A stretch of DNA of 34,521 bases from Rhodospirillales bacterium (GTDB lineage Bacteria > Pseudomonadota > Alphaproteobacteria > Rhodospirillales > JASLLZ01): NCBI GenBank assembly GCA_030746775.1, contig JASLLZ010000022.1, positions 1 to 34,521 of the forward strand, written 5' to 3'. Position numbers and translations under genes: made by a program. The notes beneath the pieces were generated by a model that saw only the letters and a program-made list of their open reading frames with translations, had not been told where the DNA came from and searched no databases. This document shows, in pieces, positions 7,932 to 15,651 of the stretch. Numbering within the stretch: position 1 is the stretch's first letter; each line of letters opens with the position of its first letter.

Positions 7932-8948
7932 CTATACCGACCGGGCGGCGCGCACCCGCCACCGCACCAGCCGCCCCAACAGGCTGCCGCCCAGGGCCTC
8001 CAACTCCGGCGCCAGGCGATAAGGAAGGCCGCCCAGGCCGTCCTTGAAACGGTATATGCCGGGCGGCGTCAAGTGGGCGTCCAGACCGCCCAGGTCGAAA
8101 CGCCGGGCCCCTTGTTCCTGCATCGCGACGACGGCCCGCCACAACAGTAACTGCCCGGCGTTGACCGCCCGTCCGGCCGCCGCCACGGTTCCGGCCAGAT
8201 ACTCCGCGGTATCGCCGTGGCGCACCATGAGGACCGAGCCGGCCGGCCGGCCGTCCAGGTTGGCGATGAAGGTTTCCATGCGGCCTTGCGCCGGCAGCAC
8301 CGATTGCAGGGCGGCCAGCAGTTCAGGCGTCACCGAGGTGGCAAAGCCGCGCTCCCCGGTCATGTGCCGGTAACCGTCGAGGAATTCGGCGAACAGCCCT
8401 TCTTCGCGCCCGACCTTGACCTCGAGGCCGGAGCGTTCGGCCTTGTTGAGCGCGTTGCGCCATTTCTGGCGCAATCCCTGGCGCAGCTCGGCGGTCGGCC
8501 GCCTCAGGTCAAGGGTGGCCGAGGCCCAACCTTCGACGCCGGTCGGAACCAAGCCGCCGGCGTCCCCCTGGAAATCGTCTTCGGCCAGGGCCGGGGCCAG
8601 CCTCAGGTAAAAACCGCGGCGGCGCGCATAGTGGTCGGCCAGGGCCGACAGCAGGGCATTGGGCGGCGCCGGCGGGCCGTCGTCCGGCGTCCGCCAAAGA
8701 GGGGCCCGGTTAATCCACACCAGGCCGCCCGGAAGGCCGCCCGGCAAAGCCCGGACAAGGGCCTGAAAGGCGCCAAGGGTGCGGCCGTCCAGACCAAGGG
8801 TTCCCCGTTCGACGCGCCACGGGCCGGTGCCGGCCTTGGCCTCGCCCCATTCCCAGCACTGCATGAGGCTGAACCCCGCCATGGGGCCGGCCAGTCGGTT
8901 CCATTCCTCGCGGGCGAAGTCCCTGACGTCGACGTCGAGGGGGCTCAT
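7932..8948 (-). CDS. FemAB / GNAT-type aminoacyl or acyl transferase
   Basis: The 338-residue protein resembles the FemAB group of double-GNAT transferases. Its N-terminal region has FSLMQCWEWGEAKAG, the middle has RQKWRNALNKAERSGLEV, and the C-terminal region has GRPAGSVLMVRHGDTAEYLAGT with NAGQLLLWRAVVAMQEQGARRFDLGG and a closing GIYRFKDGLGG. This block order is typical of peptidoglycan-bridge or polysaccharide-linked FemAB-like proteins, which attach amino acids or acyl groups to envelope glycans. ATG 8948 is chosen because it lies one base after the hemY TAA (8952-8950). The frame stays open to 9011, but the extra residues overlap hemY and look unrelated to the family. The neighbouring deacetylase and PLP enzyme fit glycan modification. 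The acceptor is unknown. Confidence 0.82.
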   Translation of the reverse strand: MSPLDVDVRDFAREEWNRLAGPMAGFSLMQCWEWGEAKAGTGPWRVERGTLGLDGRTLGAFQALVRALPGGLPGGLVWINRAPLWRTPDDGPPAPPNALLSALADHYARRRGFYLRLAPALAEDDFQGDAGGLVPTGVEGWASATLDLRRPTAELRQGLRQKWRNALNKAERSGLEVKVGREEGLFAEFLDGYRHMTGERGFATSVTPELLAALQSVLPAQGRMETFIANLDGRPAGSVLMVRHGDTAEYLAGTVAAAGRAVNAGQLLLWRAVVAMQEQGARRFDLGGLDAHLTPPGIYRFKDGLGGLPYRLAPELEALGGSLLGRLVRWRVRAARSV

Positions 8949-8949
8949 A

Positions 8950-10398
8950 TTACCGGGCTCCGGCCTCGTCGTGGGTGAGGACGGCCGTCCGCGCGTCGCC
9001 GAATTCCGCATCCTCCGGGCCGGCGTCCCCCGGACCGGCGTCCCCCGGACCGGCTTCCTGCGGACCGGCTTCCTGCGGACCGGGAAGGTGGGCGACCCGG
9101 GGCGGCGTGCGCCAGGCGAAGCTGTCGAAGTCCTCGCAATTGCCGCACAGCACCGTCCACTCGGCCGCCAGGTTGCCGCAGCTCTGGCACACCCAGGCCG
9201 GATCGGGAGCGGCGGCGGAGGCGCGCACCAGCCATTCCCGGGCAGCCGCCCCGTCTGCGTGTTCGTCTTCTTCGAGACGCGCCATCAGGCGACACACCCG
9301 GGCCGTCGGCTGGGCGCCCGCGGCGGCGCTCAGGTGGCTCCTGGCCTCGCCCCACAGCCGTGCCTCCAAGGCCGCTTCGGCCAGGGCGATATGGCTTTCC
9401 GGGTGGTCCGGGTTGGCCGCCGCCAGGCGCTGCGTGTCCCGCGCCAGGGTCAGGCCGTCTTCTTCCCGCCGCGTCATTCGGTAGGCGTCATAGAGGTCGG
9501 GATGGGGCTCGCGGCCCCAGGTCTTTTCGATCACCTGGGCGGCCTTGGGACCCTTGCCGTCGGCGACCAAAAGCCGCGCCAGGCGAACCGCCGCCGGGAC
9601 GAAGTCCGGGCCGTGGTCGTGGGCGCGGCGCGCCAATTTGAGCGCCTTGGCGCCATCGCCGCCGGCCTCCGCCTCCTGGCTCTGCTGGTGCAGGAGGACG
9701 GCCCTTCGGCGGTCGCCCTGGGGCGGCGGAACCAAACCGGTCTTGACCGCTTCGGCCAAGGTGATCTCGGCATCCAGCCATTGCCCCGCCCGCACTTGCA
9801 GGTCGAGCAGGTTGGCCGCCACCCAGTCGCTCTTTGGCCGCAACCGGTAGGCGCGCCGGGCCAGGGCCAGGGCCTCGTCCCAGTCGTGACGCCTGATCGC
9901 CTGGGTCAATAGGCCGCGCAAGCCCAGGAACTCGGTCCCGGGGCGCTCAAGCATGGCCTTGAAGAACCTCTCCGCCGCCTGTTCGTCGCCCGCCAGTTGC
10001 GCCGCCTGGGCCGACAGAAGCAGGGTCAACGGCGGATCTTCAAGCAGCCCTTCGGCGCGCTTGCCCTGGCGCCCGGCGTCCTCGGCGTCGCCCGCCGCGA
10101 CGGCGACCATGCCGCGGGTCAGGGCTTCGAATCCGCGCCGCTGGCGGCGCCCTTGGCGCCAGCGCCGCCCGGCCGATGGCAGGCCCTCAAGGACGATCCA
10201 CAAGCGATAGATCAGCGCCGCCGCGACTGCCACCGCCGCCACGGCGCCGAGCAGAAGGGCGACCGATGAGTCGAGCCGGTAGCCCTGCCACTGCACCGTC
10301 ACCGAGCCCGGATGGTCGGCCAGCCAGATGCCGGTCACGACCAGCACCGTCAGGACGACAACGAACCAAAGGGCTTGAATCATGGGCCGCGCCTTCAC
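8950..10398 (-). CDS. hemY: HemY-like inner-membrane TPR protein with C-terminal zinc ribbon
   Basis: The N-terminus has two hydrophobic helices (about residues 8-26 and 43-65) that match the HemY N-terminal domain, including SVTVQWQGYRLDSS between them. TPR-like helical repeats follow to about residue 400: AERFFKAMLE, ALALARRAYRLRP, ALKLARRAHDHGPDF and GEARSHLSAA. Near residue 410 a CQSCG...LCGNC pair forms a zinc-ribbon or rubredoxin-like knuckle (WVCQSCG, FDSFAW). The protein ends with five-residue repeats. HemY proteins of this type are associated with late tetrapyrrole synthesis but are not the oxidase also called HemY; their exact role is unsettled. At 482 residues it is longer than enterobacterial HemY (about 400). 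The GTG start overlaps the Mic60 stop as GTGA, suggesting translational coupling; ATG 10383 is an alternative. Confidence 0.88.
   Translation of the reverse strand: MKARPMIQALWFVVVLTVLVVTGIWLADHPGSVTVQWQGYRLDSSVALLLGAVAAVAVAAALIYRLWIVLEGLPSAGRRWRQGRRQRRGFEALTRGMVAVAAGDAEDAGRQGKRAEGLLEDPPLTLLLSAQAAQLAGDEQAAERFFKAMLERPGTEFLGLRGLLTQAIRRHDWDEALALARRAYRLRPKSDWVAANLLDLQVRAGQWLDAEITLAEAVKTGLVPPPQGDRRRAVLLHQQSQEAEAGGDGAKALKLARRAHDHGPDFVPAAVRLARLLVADGKGPKAAQVIEKTWGREPHPDLYDAYRMTRREEDGLTLARDTQRLAAANPDHPESHIALAEAALEARLWGEARSHLSAAAGAQPTARVCRLMARLEEDEHADGAAAREWLVRASAAAPDPAWVCQSCGNLAAEWTVLCGNCEDFDSFAWRTPPRVAHLPGPQEAGPQEAGPGDAGPGDAGPEDAEFGDARTAVLTHDEAGAR
9007..9081 (-). repeat. 15-bp tandem repeat inside the 3' end of hemY
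   Basis: Five consecutive 15-bp units occupy 9007-9081. Two are identical (9067-9081 and 9052-9066, coding GPQEA), two more are identical to each other (9037-9051 and 9022-9036, coding GPGDA), and one has diverged (9007-9021, GPEDA). They encode an acidic Gly/Pro tail after the zinc-ribbon segment. The pairwise identity suggests recent slippage duplication, so copy number may vary between strains. Confidence 0.9.
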
Positions 10399-11747
10399 GA
10401 TGAATCGAGCAGCGAGATGGCAAAGATATGCAGTTTCGCGACGTCCCTTTCCGCCGCCAGACGGGCCCGGGCATCGGCCAGCCAGTCTTCGGCCGCCGCC
10501 GCCGCCGGACCCTCAAGGGCGCCCAGCACCTGAACGGCGGCGATCAGGTCGCCGGCCCGAAGCAGCGTCTCGGCCCGGGCGACCACCGCCTCGGTGCCTT
10601 CGCCGGTGCCGTCGTCGGCCGCGACGGCGGCGGTTCGGCGCACCCGCACCAACGAGGTCAGCCAGCGCCCGGCGCGCTCCTTCCACCCGGTGCCGGCACC
10701 GCCCAGGGGGGCGGCGACGATCTCGCCGGCCGTGGCATCGAAGCGCCGGCGCAGGGATTCCAGGGCTGCGATACCGGTCGCGGCATGGGGCCGCAAGGCA
10801 GCGATCGCCGGCGCCGCTTCGGCGTTCTTGCCGGCCACCGCCTCGACGGCGGCGAGTTCCTTGGCGAAGGGTCCCGAGGTGCGCAGGGCGGCGCGTAATT
10901 GACCAACCGCCAAAACCACCGCCGGCGCCTTGGCGGCGGCGCCGTGATCGCCGGCGCCGGCCGGAACGGCCAAGGCGTTGAGACGCTGGGCAAGCCGGTT
11001 GATGGCGGCGCTGAGTTCCGTGTTTCGGGCTTCCAACCCCTTCAGATCGACGGCCTCCGAGTCCTCGGCGGCGGCCGCGCTTTCAAGCTTCGACAGGCGG
11101 CTGGCGACCTCGCCGAGGGCGCTCCTGGTGCCTTCCAACCCTTCCAAGCGCTGGCTGAACCGGCGCAGGGATTCGCTGGTATCCTCGGCCACCGCCGGCA
11201 GGGTGGTGGCGGCAATCATTTTTTTCACCGATTCGAGAGCCGTCGCCAAGCCGTCGACCTGTTCGATCAGAGCGGCCAGCCGTTCGCTCGACAGGCGCCG
11301 CCGCCGTTCCAGGTCGGCGATGGTGGCGCTACTTTCGGCGCGCGCCTTGGCCTGGTTTTCCAGCGCCCCCACCCGATCGTCCAGGCCAGTCATGCGGGGA
11401 TCGAGGAATGGGTCCTTGGCCGCCTTGGACAGATAGGAATCGAGGACAGGAAACCACATCGGCTCGGTGGCGTAGAGGGCGCCGCCGATGAAGGCCATGC
11501 CGACCACCGCCAACAGAAAGGCCCTGGGGGCGCCGCCGCCGCCGCGCTGGGCGGGCCTGGGCGCCGGCGCCTCGATGGTCCCGGTAGCGGTCGTTGGCGG
11601 AGCGGCGGGCGTCTCGATGGTCTCGGCGGCGGGCGCCTCGGTTTTCTTTTCCGGCGCGACCGCCGCTTTGGCCGCTCCGGTGCGCTTGCCGGGCGCGGCG
11701 CGGCGTGTGCTGGGTTTGCTCTCGGTGCTCTTGGGCTTTCTGGTCAT
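10395..11747 (-). CDS. Mic60/mitofilin-like inner-membrane protein (COG4223 type)
   Basis: The 450-residue product starts with a basic, Ala/Pro/Lys/Glu-rich cytoplasmic segment (residues 1-75). One transmembrane helix follows (about 76-95, AFLLAVVGMAFIGGALYA), then a long periplasmic coiled coil (about 120-250), with LEGLEGTRSALGEVASRLSKLE as an example. It ends with an alpha-helical mitofilin-like domain: RRFDATAGEIVA, GWKERAGRWLTSLVRVRR, ARAETLLRAGDLIAAVQVLGALEGPA, DWLADARARL. This is the architecture of alphaproteobacterial Mic60, the relative of the mitochondrial MICOS subunit, which shapes intracytoplasmic or inner membranes. Its position between hemD and hemY is the usual alphaproteobacterial context. 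It starts 14 bases after the hemD stop and overlaps the hemY start by four bases. Confidence 0.88.
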   Translation of the reverse strand: MTRKPKSTESKPSTRRAAPGKRTGAAKAAVAPEKKTEAPAAETIETPAAPPTTATGTIEAPAPRPAQRGGGGAPRAFLLAVVGMAFIGGALYATEPMWFPVLDSYLSKAAKDPFLDPRMTGLDDRVGALENQAKARAESSATIADLERRRRLSSERLAALIEQVDGLATALESVKKMIAATTLPAVAEDTSESLRRFSQRLEGLEGTRSALGEVASRLSKLESAAAAEDSEAVDLKGLEARNTELSAAINRLAQRLNALAVPAGAGDHGAAAKAPAVVLAVGQLRAALRTSGPFAKELAAVEAVAGKNAEAAPAIAALRPHAATGIAALESLRRRFDATAGEIVAAPLGGAGTGWKERAGRWLTSLVRVRRTAAVAADDGTGEGTEAVVARAETLLRAGDLIAAVQVLGALEGPAAAAAEDWLADARARLAAERDVAKLHIFAISLLDSS

Positions 11748-11761
11748 ATGGTTTGTCCGGC

Positions 11762-12493
11762 TTATGGCCCATCTTTAGGCACCGCTCGATCCTGTCCTAT
11801 GGTCGCGATCAGCGTCTCCTGATCGGGCCGGGCGGCGGTCACGGCCCGGCGCCAGGGAAGAAGACGTGCGCGCTCCGCGACCGCCGGGCTCAGGCAATAG
11901 GCAACCATCCCCGGACAGACGTCGGTCAATTCATGCGCCTCGGCCAAACTAACAAATATGGCGGCGGTTCGGGGAGAGAAAAATATTACGCCATCGACCT
12001 CGCCCTCGGCCATTGCCCTTACCGCCGCCGCGCTGAAGCATTCGGCCGGCGCCGCTTCGTAATAGACATGGCGGCAAACCTTGAACCCGGCGCCGGCGAC
12101 CAGCCCGCCCAGGTCGCCGGCCACGGTCTTCCCGGCGACGTGCAACAGGGCGCCGGCGCCGGCATCGAGACGGGCGCAAACAAGCCGCGCCAGATCCTCG
12201 ACCGTACCCCGGGCACTTTCCACCGCCCGGTAGCCGGCCGCCCGCGCCGCCCGGGCCGTCGCGTCGCCGACCGCGAAGACGGCCACGTCCCGGTCGTCGC
12301 AGCGCCGGACCAGGGCGCGCACCCCGTTGGCGCTGGTCGCCAGGATGGCCTGGACCCCGGCCAGATCGGGGGGAGGACCGTCGCGGTATCGAATGCCCAG
12401 CAAGGGCTCGATCAGGATTTCGATGCCGAGCGCGGCCAGGGGACCGGCAAGGGCCTCGGCATCGTCGCGGGGACGGGTGACGAGAAGGCGCAT
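11762..12493 (-). CDS. hemD: Uroporphyrinogen-III synthase
   Basis: HemD closes and inverts ring D of hydroxymethylbilane to give uroporphyrinogen III. The 243-residue length fits the family. Recognisable points are the N-terminal LLVTRPRDDAEALAGPLAALG, the first-domain ILATSANGVRAL, AVFAVGDATARAARAAGY, LLHVAGKTVAGDL and VDGVIFFSPRTAAIFVSL. Family sequence is poorly conserved, and the assignment rests on these blocks plus the adjacent hemC. ATG 12493 is one base after the hemC TAA and is the natural coupled start; an upstream in-frame ATG at 12508 would overlap hemC by 14 bases and adds only five residues. Confidence 0.93.
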   Translation of the reverse strand: MRLLVTRPRDDAEALAGPLAALGIEILIEPLLGIRYRDGPPPDLAGVQAILATSANGVRALVRRCDDRDVAVFAVGDATARAARAAGYRAVESARGTVEDLARLVCARLDAGAGALLHVAGKTVAGDLGGLVAGAGFKVCRHVYYEAAPAECFSAAAVRAMAEGEVDGVIFFSPRTAAIFVSLAEAHELTDVCPGMVAYCLSPAVAERARLLPWRRAVTAARPDQETLIATIGQDRAVPKDGP

Positions 12494-12494
12494 G

Positions 12495-13436
12495 TTATTC
12501 AAGAGCATCCATGAAGCCGGGGCCGGCCCGGCGGCGCAGTTCCTCCCCGGCGTCGATGCCGATGGCGCGGGCGTCGGCCACCGGGCCTCGGCGTTCGGCG
12601 GTCAGGACTTCCGAGCCGTCGGGGCGGGCGACGAGGCCGGTCAAGGCCAGGGTTCCGTCCTCGGCCAGGCTGGCCAGGGCCGCGATCGGGGTTCGGCACG
12701 AACCGTCGAGGACCTCCAGCAGGGCCCTCTCGGCGGTCACCCGGTGCAGGGTCGCGAGATGGTTGAGGGGCTCCAGCAGGGCCAGGGCCCGGCCGTCACC
12801 GGCCCGGCACGCGATGCCGATGGCGCCCTGACCGACGGCGGGCAGCATTTCGCCGGGCTCCATGATCGAGGTCAGGGCGTCGTCCATGCCGAGGCGGCGC
12901 AGCCCGGCCACGGCCAACAGGGTGGCGTCCGCCTGGCCCTCGCCCAGTTTACGCATCCGGGTGTTCACGTTGCCCCGGAAAAGAACCACGCTGAGGTCGG
13001 GACGGCGGTGCAGGACCTGGGCCCGGCGCCTGAGCGAAGCCGTGCCGACGACGGCGCCGGCGGCCAACCCGGCCAGATTGGACGCCCGGGGAGAGACGAA
13101 TCCGTCGCGCGGGTCCTCGCGCTCCAACATGCAGGGCAGGACGATCCCGTCGGGCAGCCAGGTCGGCACGTCCTTCATGGAATTGACCGCGACATCGATG
13201 CGGCCGTCCAACAAGGCCTCGTCGATTTCCTTGGTGAACAGGCCCTTGCCGCCGATCTCGGCAAGGGGGCGGTCGAGCTCGCGATCGCCCGTGGTGCGGA
13301 TGACGACGGTCTCGACGGCGCCGTCGGGGCCGAGTTCGGGATGGGCGGCGGCGAGCCTGGAGCGGGCTTCCTCGGCCTGGGCCAGGGCCAGCGGGCTGCC
13401 CCGGGTTCCGATGCGCAAGGCGGGTGCGGACGTCAT
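12495..13436 (-). CDS. hemC: Porphobilinogen deaminase (hydroxymethylbilane synthase)
   Basis: HemC polymerises four porphobilinogens into hydroxymethylbilane in the cytoplasm. The 313-residue product shows RIGTRGSPLALAQA, IRTTGDRELDRPLAEIGGKGLFTKE, SMKDVPTWLPDG, LEREDPRDGFVS, GTASLRRRAQ, RGNVNTRMRKL and PAVGQGAIGI. The dipyrromethane-cofactor cysteine lies in LDGSCRTPIA (C247). The catalytic Asp is D89 in SMKD. Unusually, the residue four before it is Asn (VNSMKD, N85), where most homologues have His. ATG 13436 is divergent from tsaD across a 75-base spacer. It heads the minus-strand run hemC-hemD-Mic60-hemY-FemAB-deacetylase, whose gaps are all 14 bases or less. Confidence 0.97.
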   Translation of the reverse strand: MTSAPALRIGTRGSPLALAQAEEARSRLAAAHPELGPDGAVETVVIRTTGDRELDRPLAEIGGKGLFTKEIDEALLDGRIDVAVNSMKDVPTWLPDGIVLPCMLEREDPRDGFVSPRASNLAGLAAGAVVGTASLRRRAQVLHRRPDLSVVLFRGNVNTRMRKLGEGQADATLLAVAGLRRLGMDDALTSIMEPGEMLPAVGQGAIGIACRAGDGRALALLEPLNHLATLHRVTAERALLEVLDGSCRTPIAALASLAEDGTLALTGLVARPDGSEVLTAERRGPVADARAIGIDAGEELRRRAGPGFMDALE

Positions 13437-13511
13437 TGAAAAACCGAATTGGGCAAAATGGTTCCGATCCTTGGTATAAGATCAACGGCCAGGGACTGGA
13501 AGGGCTTTTCG
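13437..13511. promoter_or_regulatory. hemC/tsaD divergent spacer with TTGGTATAAG element
   Basis: All control signals for two divergent transcription units must lie within or near these 75 bases. TTGGTATAAG at 13471-13480 looks like an extended -10 element pointing at tsaD. Its 15-base surround (13466-13480) recurs exactly, inverted, at 29574-29588. GGAAGG at 13498-13503 is the tsaD ribosome-binding site. No certain -35 box was found. Confidence 0.35.
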
Positions 13512-14570
13512 ATGATCGTCCTGGGAATTGAGACCAGTTGCGACGAAACCGCCGCCGCCATCGTCGATGGCGAACGCCGCATCCTGGCCAACCGGGTGCT
13601 GAGCCAGATCGACGAACACCGCCCCTTCGGCGGCATCGTACCCGAGATCGCGGCGCGCGCCCACCTTGACCACATCGACCGCCTGATCGCCGAGGCCCTG
13701 GCCGCCGCCGATATCGATTTTGCCCAACTGGACGGCGTCGCCGCCACCGCCGGGCCGGGGCTCATCGGCGGTCTGCTGGTCGGGGTCACCACGGCCAAGG
13801 CGATTGCCGCCGTCCATGACGTGCCGTTTCTCGCCGTCAATCACCTGGAGGGGCACGCCCTGACGGCGCGCCTGACCGACGACGTGGCCTTTCCGTACCT
13901 GATGTTGCTGGTCTCGGGCGGCCATTGCCAACTGCTGGTGGTCGAGGGTGTGGGCAACTATCGCCGTCTCGGCACTACCGTCGACGATGCCATCGGCGAG
14001 GCCTTCGACAAGGCGGCCAAAATGCTGGGCCTGGGCTTTCCCGGCGGTCCCCCGGTCGAGAGGGAGGCGGCGCGGGGCAACCCCGAACGCTTCGCCCTGC
14101 CGCGCCCGATGAAGGGTCGGCCGGGTTGTCACTTTTCGTTTTCGGGCCTCAAGACGGCGCTCCGCCGGGCCATCGAAACCCTGCCCACGGACGCGCCCGA
14201 AGCCGACGACGTGGCCGACCTTTGCGCCGCTTTTCAAGCCGCCGTCGGCGACGTGGTGGTCGACCGTTCGGCCAACGCCATCAAGACGTTCCTGGAAATT
14301 CATAGCCATGGCGACACCTTGGTGGTGGCCGGCGGCGTCGCCGCCAACACGGCGATCAGGAAGCGCCTGGCCGCCCTGGCCGGGGACAAAGGTTTCAAAT
14401 TGGTGGCACCGCCGATGGAACTGTGCACCGACAACGCCGCCATGATCGCCTGGGCCGGGATTGAGCGCCTGCGCCTGGGACTGACCGACGGCCTCGATTT
14501 CCGGCCCCGCCCGCGCTGGCCCCTCGACCCCGACGCCCCGCCCGCCGTCGGCGCCGGCGTCAAGGCTTGA
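13512..14570 (+). CDS. tsaD: tRNA N6-adenosine threonylcarbamoyltransferase
   Basis: TsaD transfers the threonylcarbamoyl group onto A37 of ANN-decoding tRNAs, working with TsaB and TsaE. The 352-residue product shows the ASKHA-type blocks of the family: [15 protein letters not shown] at the N-terminus, [17 protein letters not shown] with the metal-binding histidines, [77 protein letters not shown] and [15 protein letters not shown] 13512 is supported by GGAAGG nine bases upstream and by the family N-terminus; the frame extends upstream without homology. The stop overlaps the convergent epimerase stop within the near-palindrome TCAAGGCTTGA (14560-14570). Confidence 0.97.
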   Translation: MIVLGIETSCDETAAAIVDGERRILANRVLSQIDEHRPFGGIVPEIAARAHLDHIDRLIAEALAAADIDFAQLDGVAATAGPGLIGGLLVGVTTAKAIAAVHDVPFLAVNHLEGHALTARLTDDVAFPYLMLLVSGGHCQLLVVEGVGNYRRLGTTVDDAIGEAFDKAAKMLGLGFPGGPPVEREAARGNPERFALPRPMKGRPGCHFSFSGLKTALRRAIETLPTDAPEADDVADLCAAFQAAVGDVVVDRSANAIKTFLEIHSHGDTLVVAGGVAANTAIRKRLAALAGDKGFKLVAPPMELCTDNAAMIAWAGIERLRLGLTDGLDFRPRPRWPLDPDAPPAVGAGVKA

Positions 14571-15108
14571 GTTCTTCCGCGCGGTAGCTCCCCAAGGTGG
14601 CCTCGATGGCGGCGCCGAGGGCGGTGGGCCGAAATTCAGGCAGCAACTGGCGCCGCCTGGCATCGTCGATGATGACGCTTTCTTTCCACAGATAGCGGAT
14701 TTCCAAAAGCTCCATGAAGGCCGGGTAGAGCGCCCCGGCAAGGTAGAGAAGCGGCCACGGCGTCGTCTTGAGCCGCAGCCCGGGATGCCCCGCCAGGCGC
14801 GCCACCTGGCACAAAAAATCTTCCATCGGCCAGGCGACGGTACCCTTGAAGTGGACGACCTCGAAGGGCGCCAAACCGTGATCTAAATCGAGGAGCGCCA
14901 CCCCGAGCCGCGCCACATCGGGCGCATAGGCCCACTGATGGGGAATATCGGCCCTTCCCAGGATACGCATCGGCCGGCCCCGGGCGGCATTGCGGAAGAT
15001 CGGGTCGACCGACCAGTTGCGCACCGTGGGGCCGAAGAAATCGCCGGCCCTGAGCACGATCACCCGGGGGCCGCTCGCCGACGCGGCGCGGCTGAGCGCC
15101 TGTTCCAT
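14560..15108 (-). pseudogene. NAD(P)-dependent epimerase-like gene, 3' part after in-frame amber
   Basis: This is the C-terminal 182 residues of an extended SDR / sugar-epimerase-like protein. The sequence reads VIVLRAGDFFGP, then IPHQWAYAPDVARLGVALLD and KGTVAWPMEDFL, and ends in [11 protein letters not shown]. It continues the frame of 15109-15531 directly after a TAG codon. The ATG at 15108 lies immediately after that stop and has no clear ribosome-binding site, and the fragment lacks the nucleotide-binding fold. Independent function is therefore doubtful, although translational restart at the adjoining ATG could give a two-piece protein. Its end overlaps tsaD by 11 bases on the opposite strand. 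Confidence 0.75.
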
Positions 15109-15531
15109 CTAAACCCGGACCGAACCCTTCCTGGATGACGGCCGGTTGGGGGCCGTCTCGTCAAGCGGACCCGCGGTCTGACGGCCCAGGCCGAAAACGT
15201 TGCCGGGAAAAAGGATGGTGGCGCCGGCGCGCCGCGCGGCGGCGATGACATTGGCGGTCGCCCGCGCCATGTAGGGCACCCAGCGGTGGTAGGGATAGTT
15301 GATGCCATGGGCGATGGCCCGGCAGCCGTCGGCGGCGCGCATCAGGGCGTCACGGTCCTGGACGTCGCCCTCGACGATGTCGACGGCGCGGGCGTCGCCC
15401 AGGCGCAGCCGCGCCTTGGCCCCGTCGCGGCTGAAGACGCGGATCGCCTCGCCACACCCGATCAGCGCCAAGGCCACGGCGCCGCCGAAGGCGCCGGTGG
15501 CGCCGAGTATGAGAACCGGCCCAGGCCGCAT
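15109..15531 (-). pseudogene. NAD(P)-dependent epimerase-like gene, 5' part ending in amber codon
   Basis: ATG 15531 is preceded by a purine-rich GGGGAAGAG site. The first 140 residues carry the Rossmann motif LILGATGAFGGAVALAL, an FSRD sequence after strand 2, EGDVQDRDALMRA, and NVFGLGRQTAGPLDET followed by NRPSSRKGSVRV. In related proteins this last stretch runs on into a Glu-Met-Glu-Gln-Ala-Leu-like helix. Here the next codon is TAG (15111-15109), and the homologous helix MEQAL follows at once in the same frame. A single substitution such as GAG to TAG would explain the break. The enzyme would be a COG0451-type epimerase or dehydratase of unknown substrate, lying between tsaD and gpsA. Confidence 0.78.
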
Positions 15532-15651
15532 CGTCACTCTTCCCCATTGCCGGTCATCCAACGGCCGGCCTGGGCAGGCTAGCCTGTTAAGCGCCGCGAC
15601 GGAACCAACCCCTTGTCGCCGGCCCCCGCGAACGGGCATAACGGGCGGACC

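Noticed and set aside
13482-14741. 419-codon minus-strand frame across tsaD
   Set aside because: It is antisense to tsaD, whose motifs are complete; there is no independent support.
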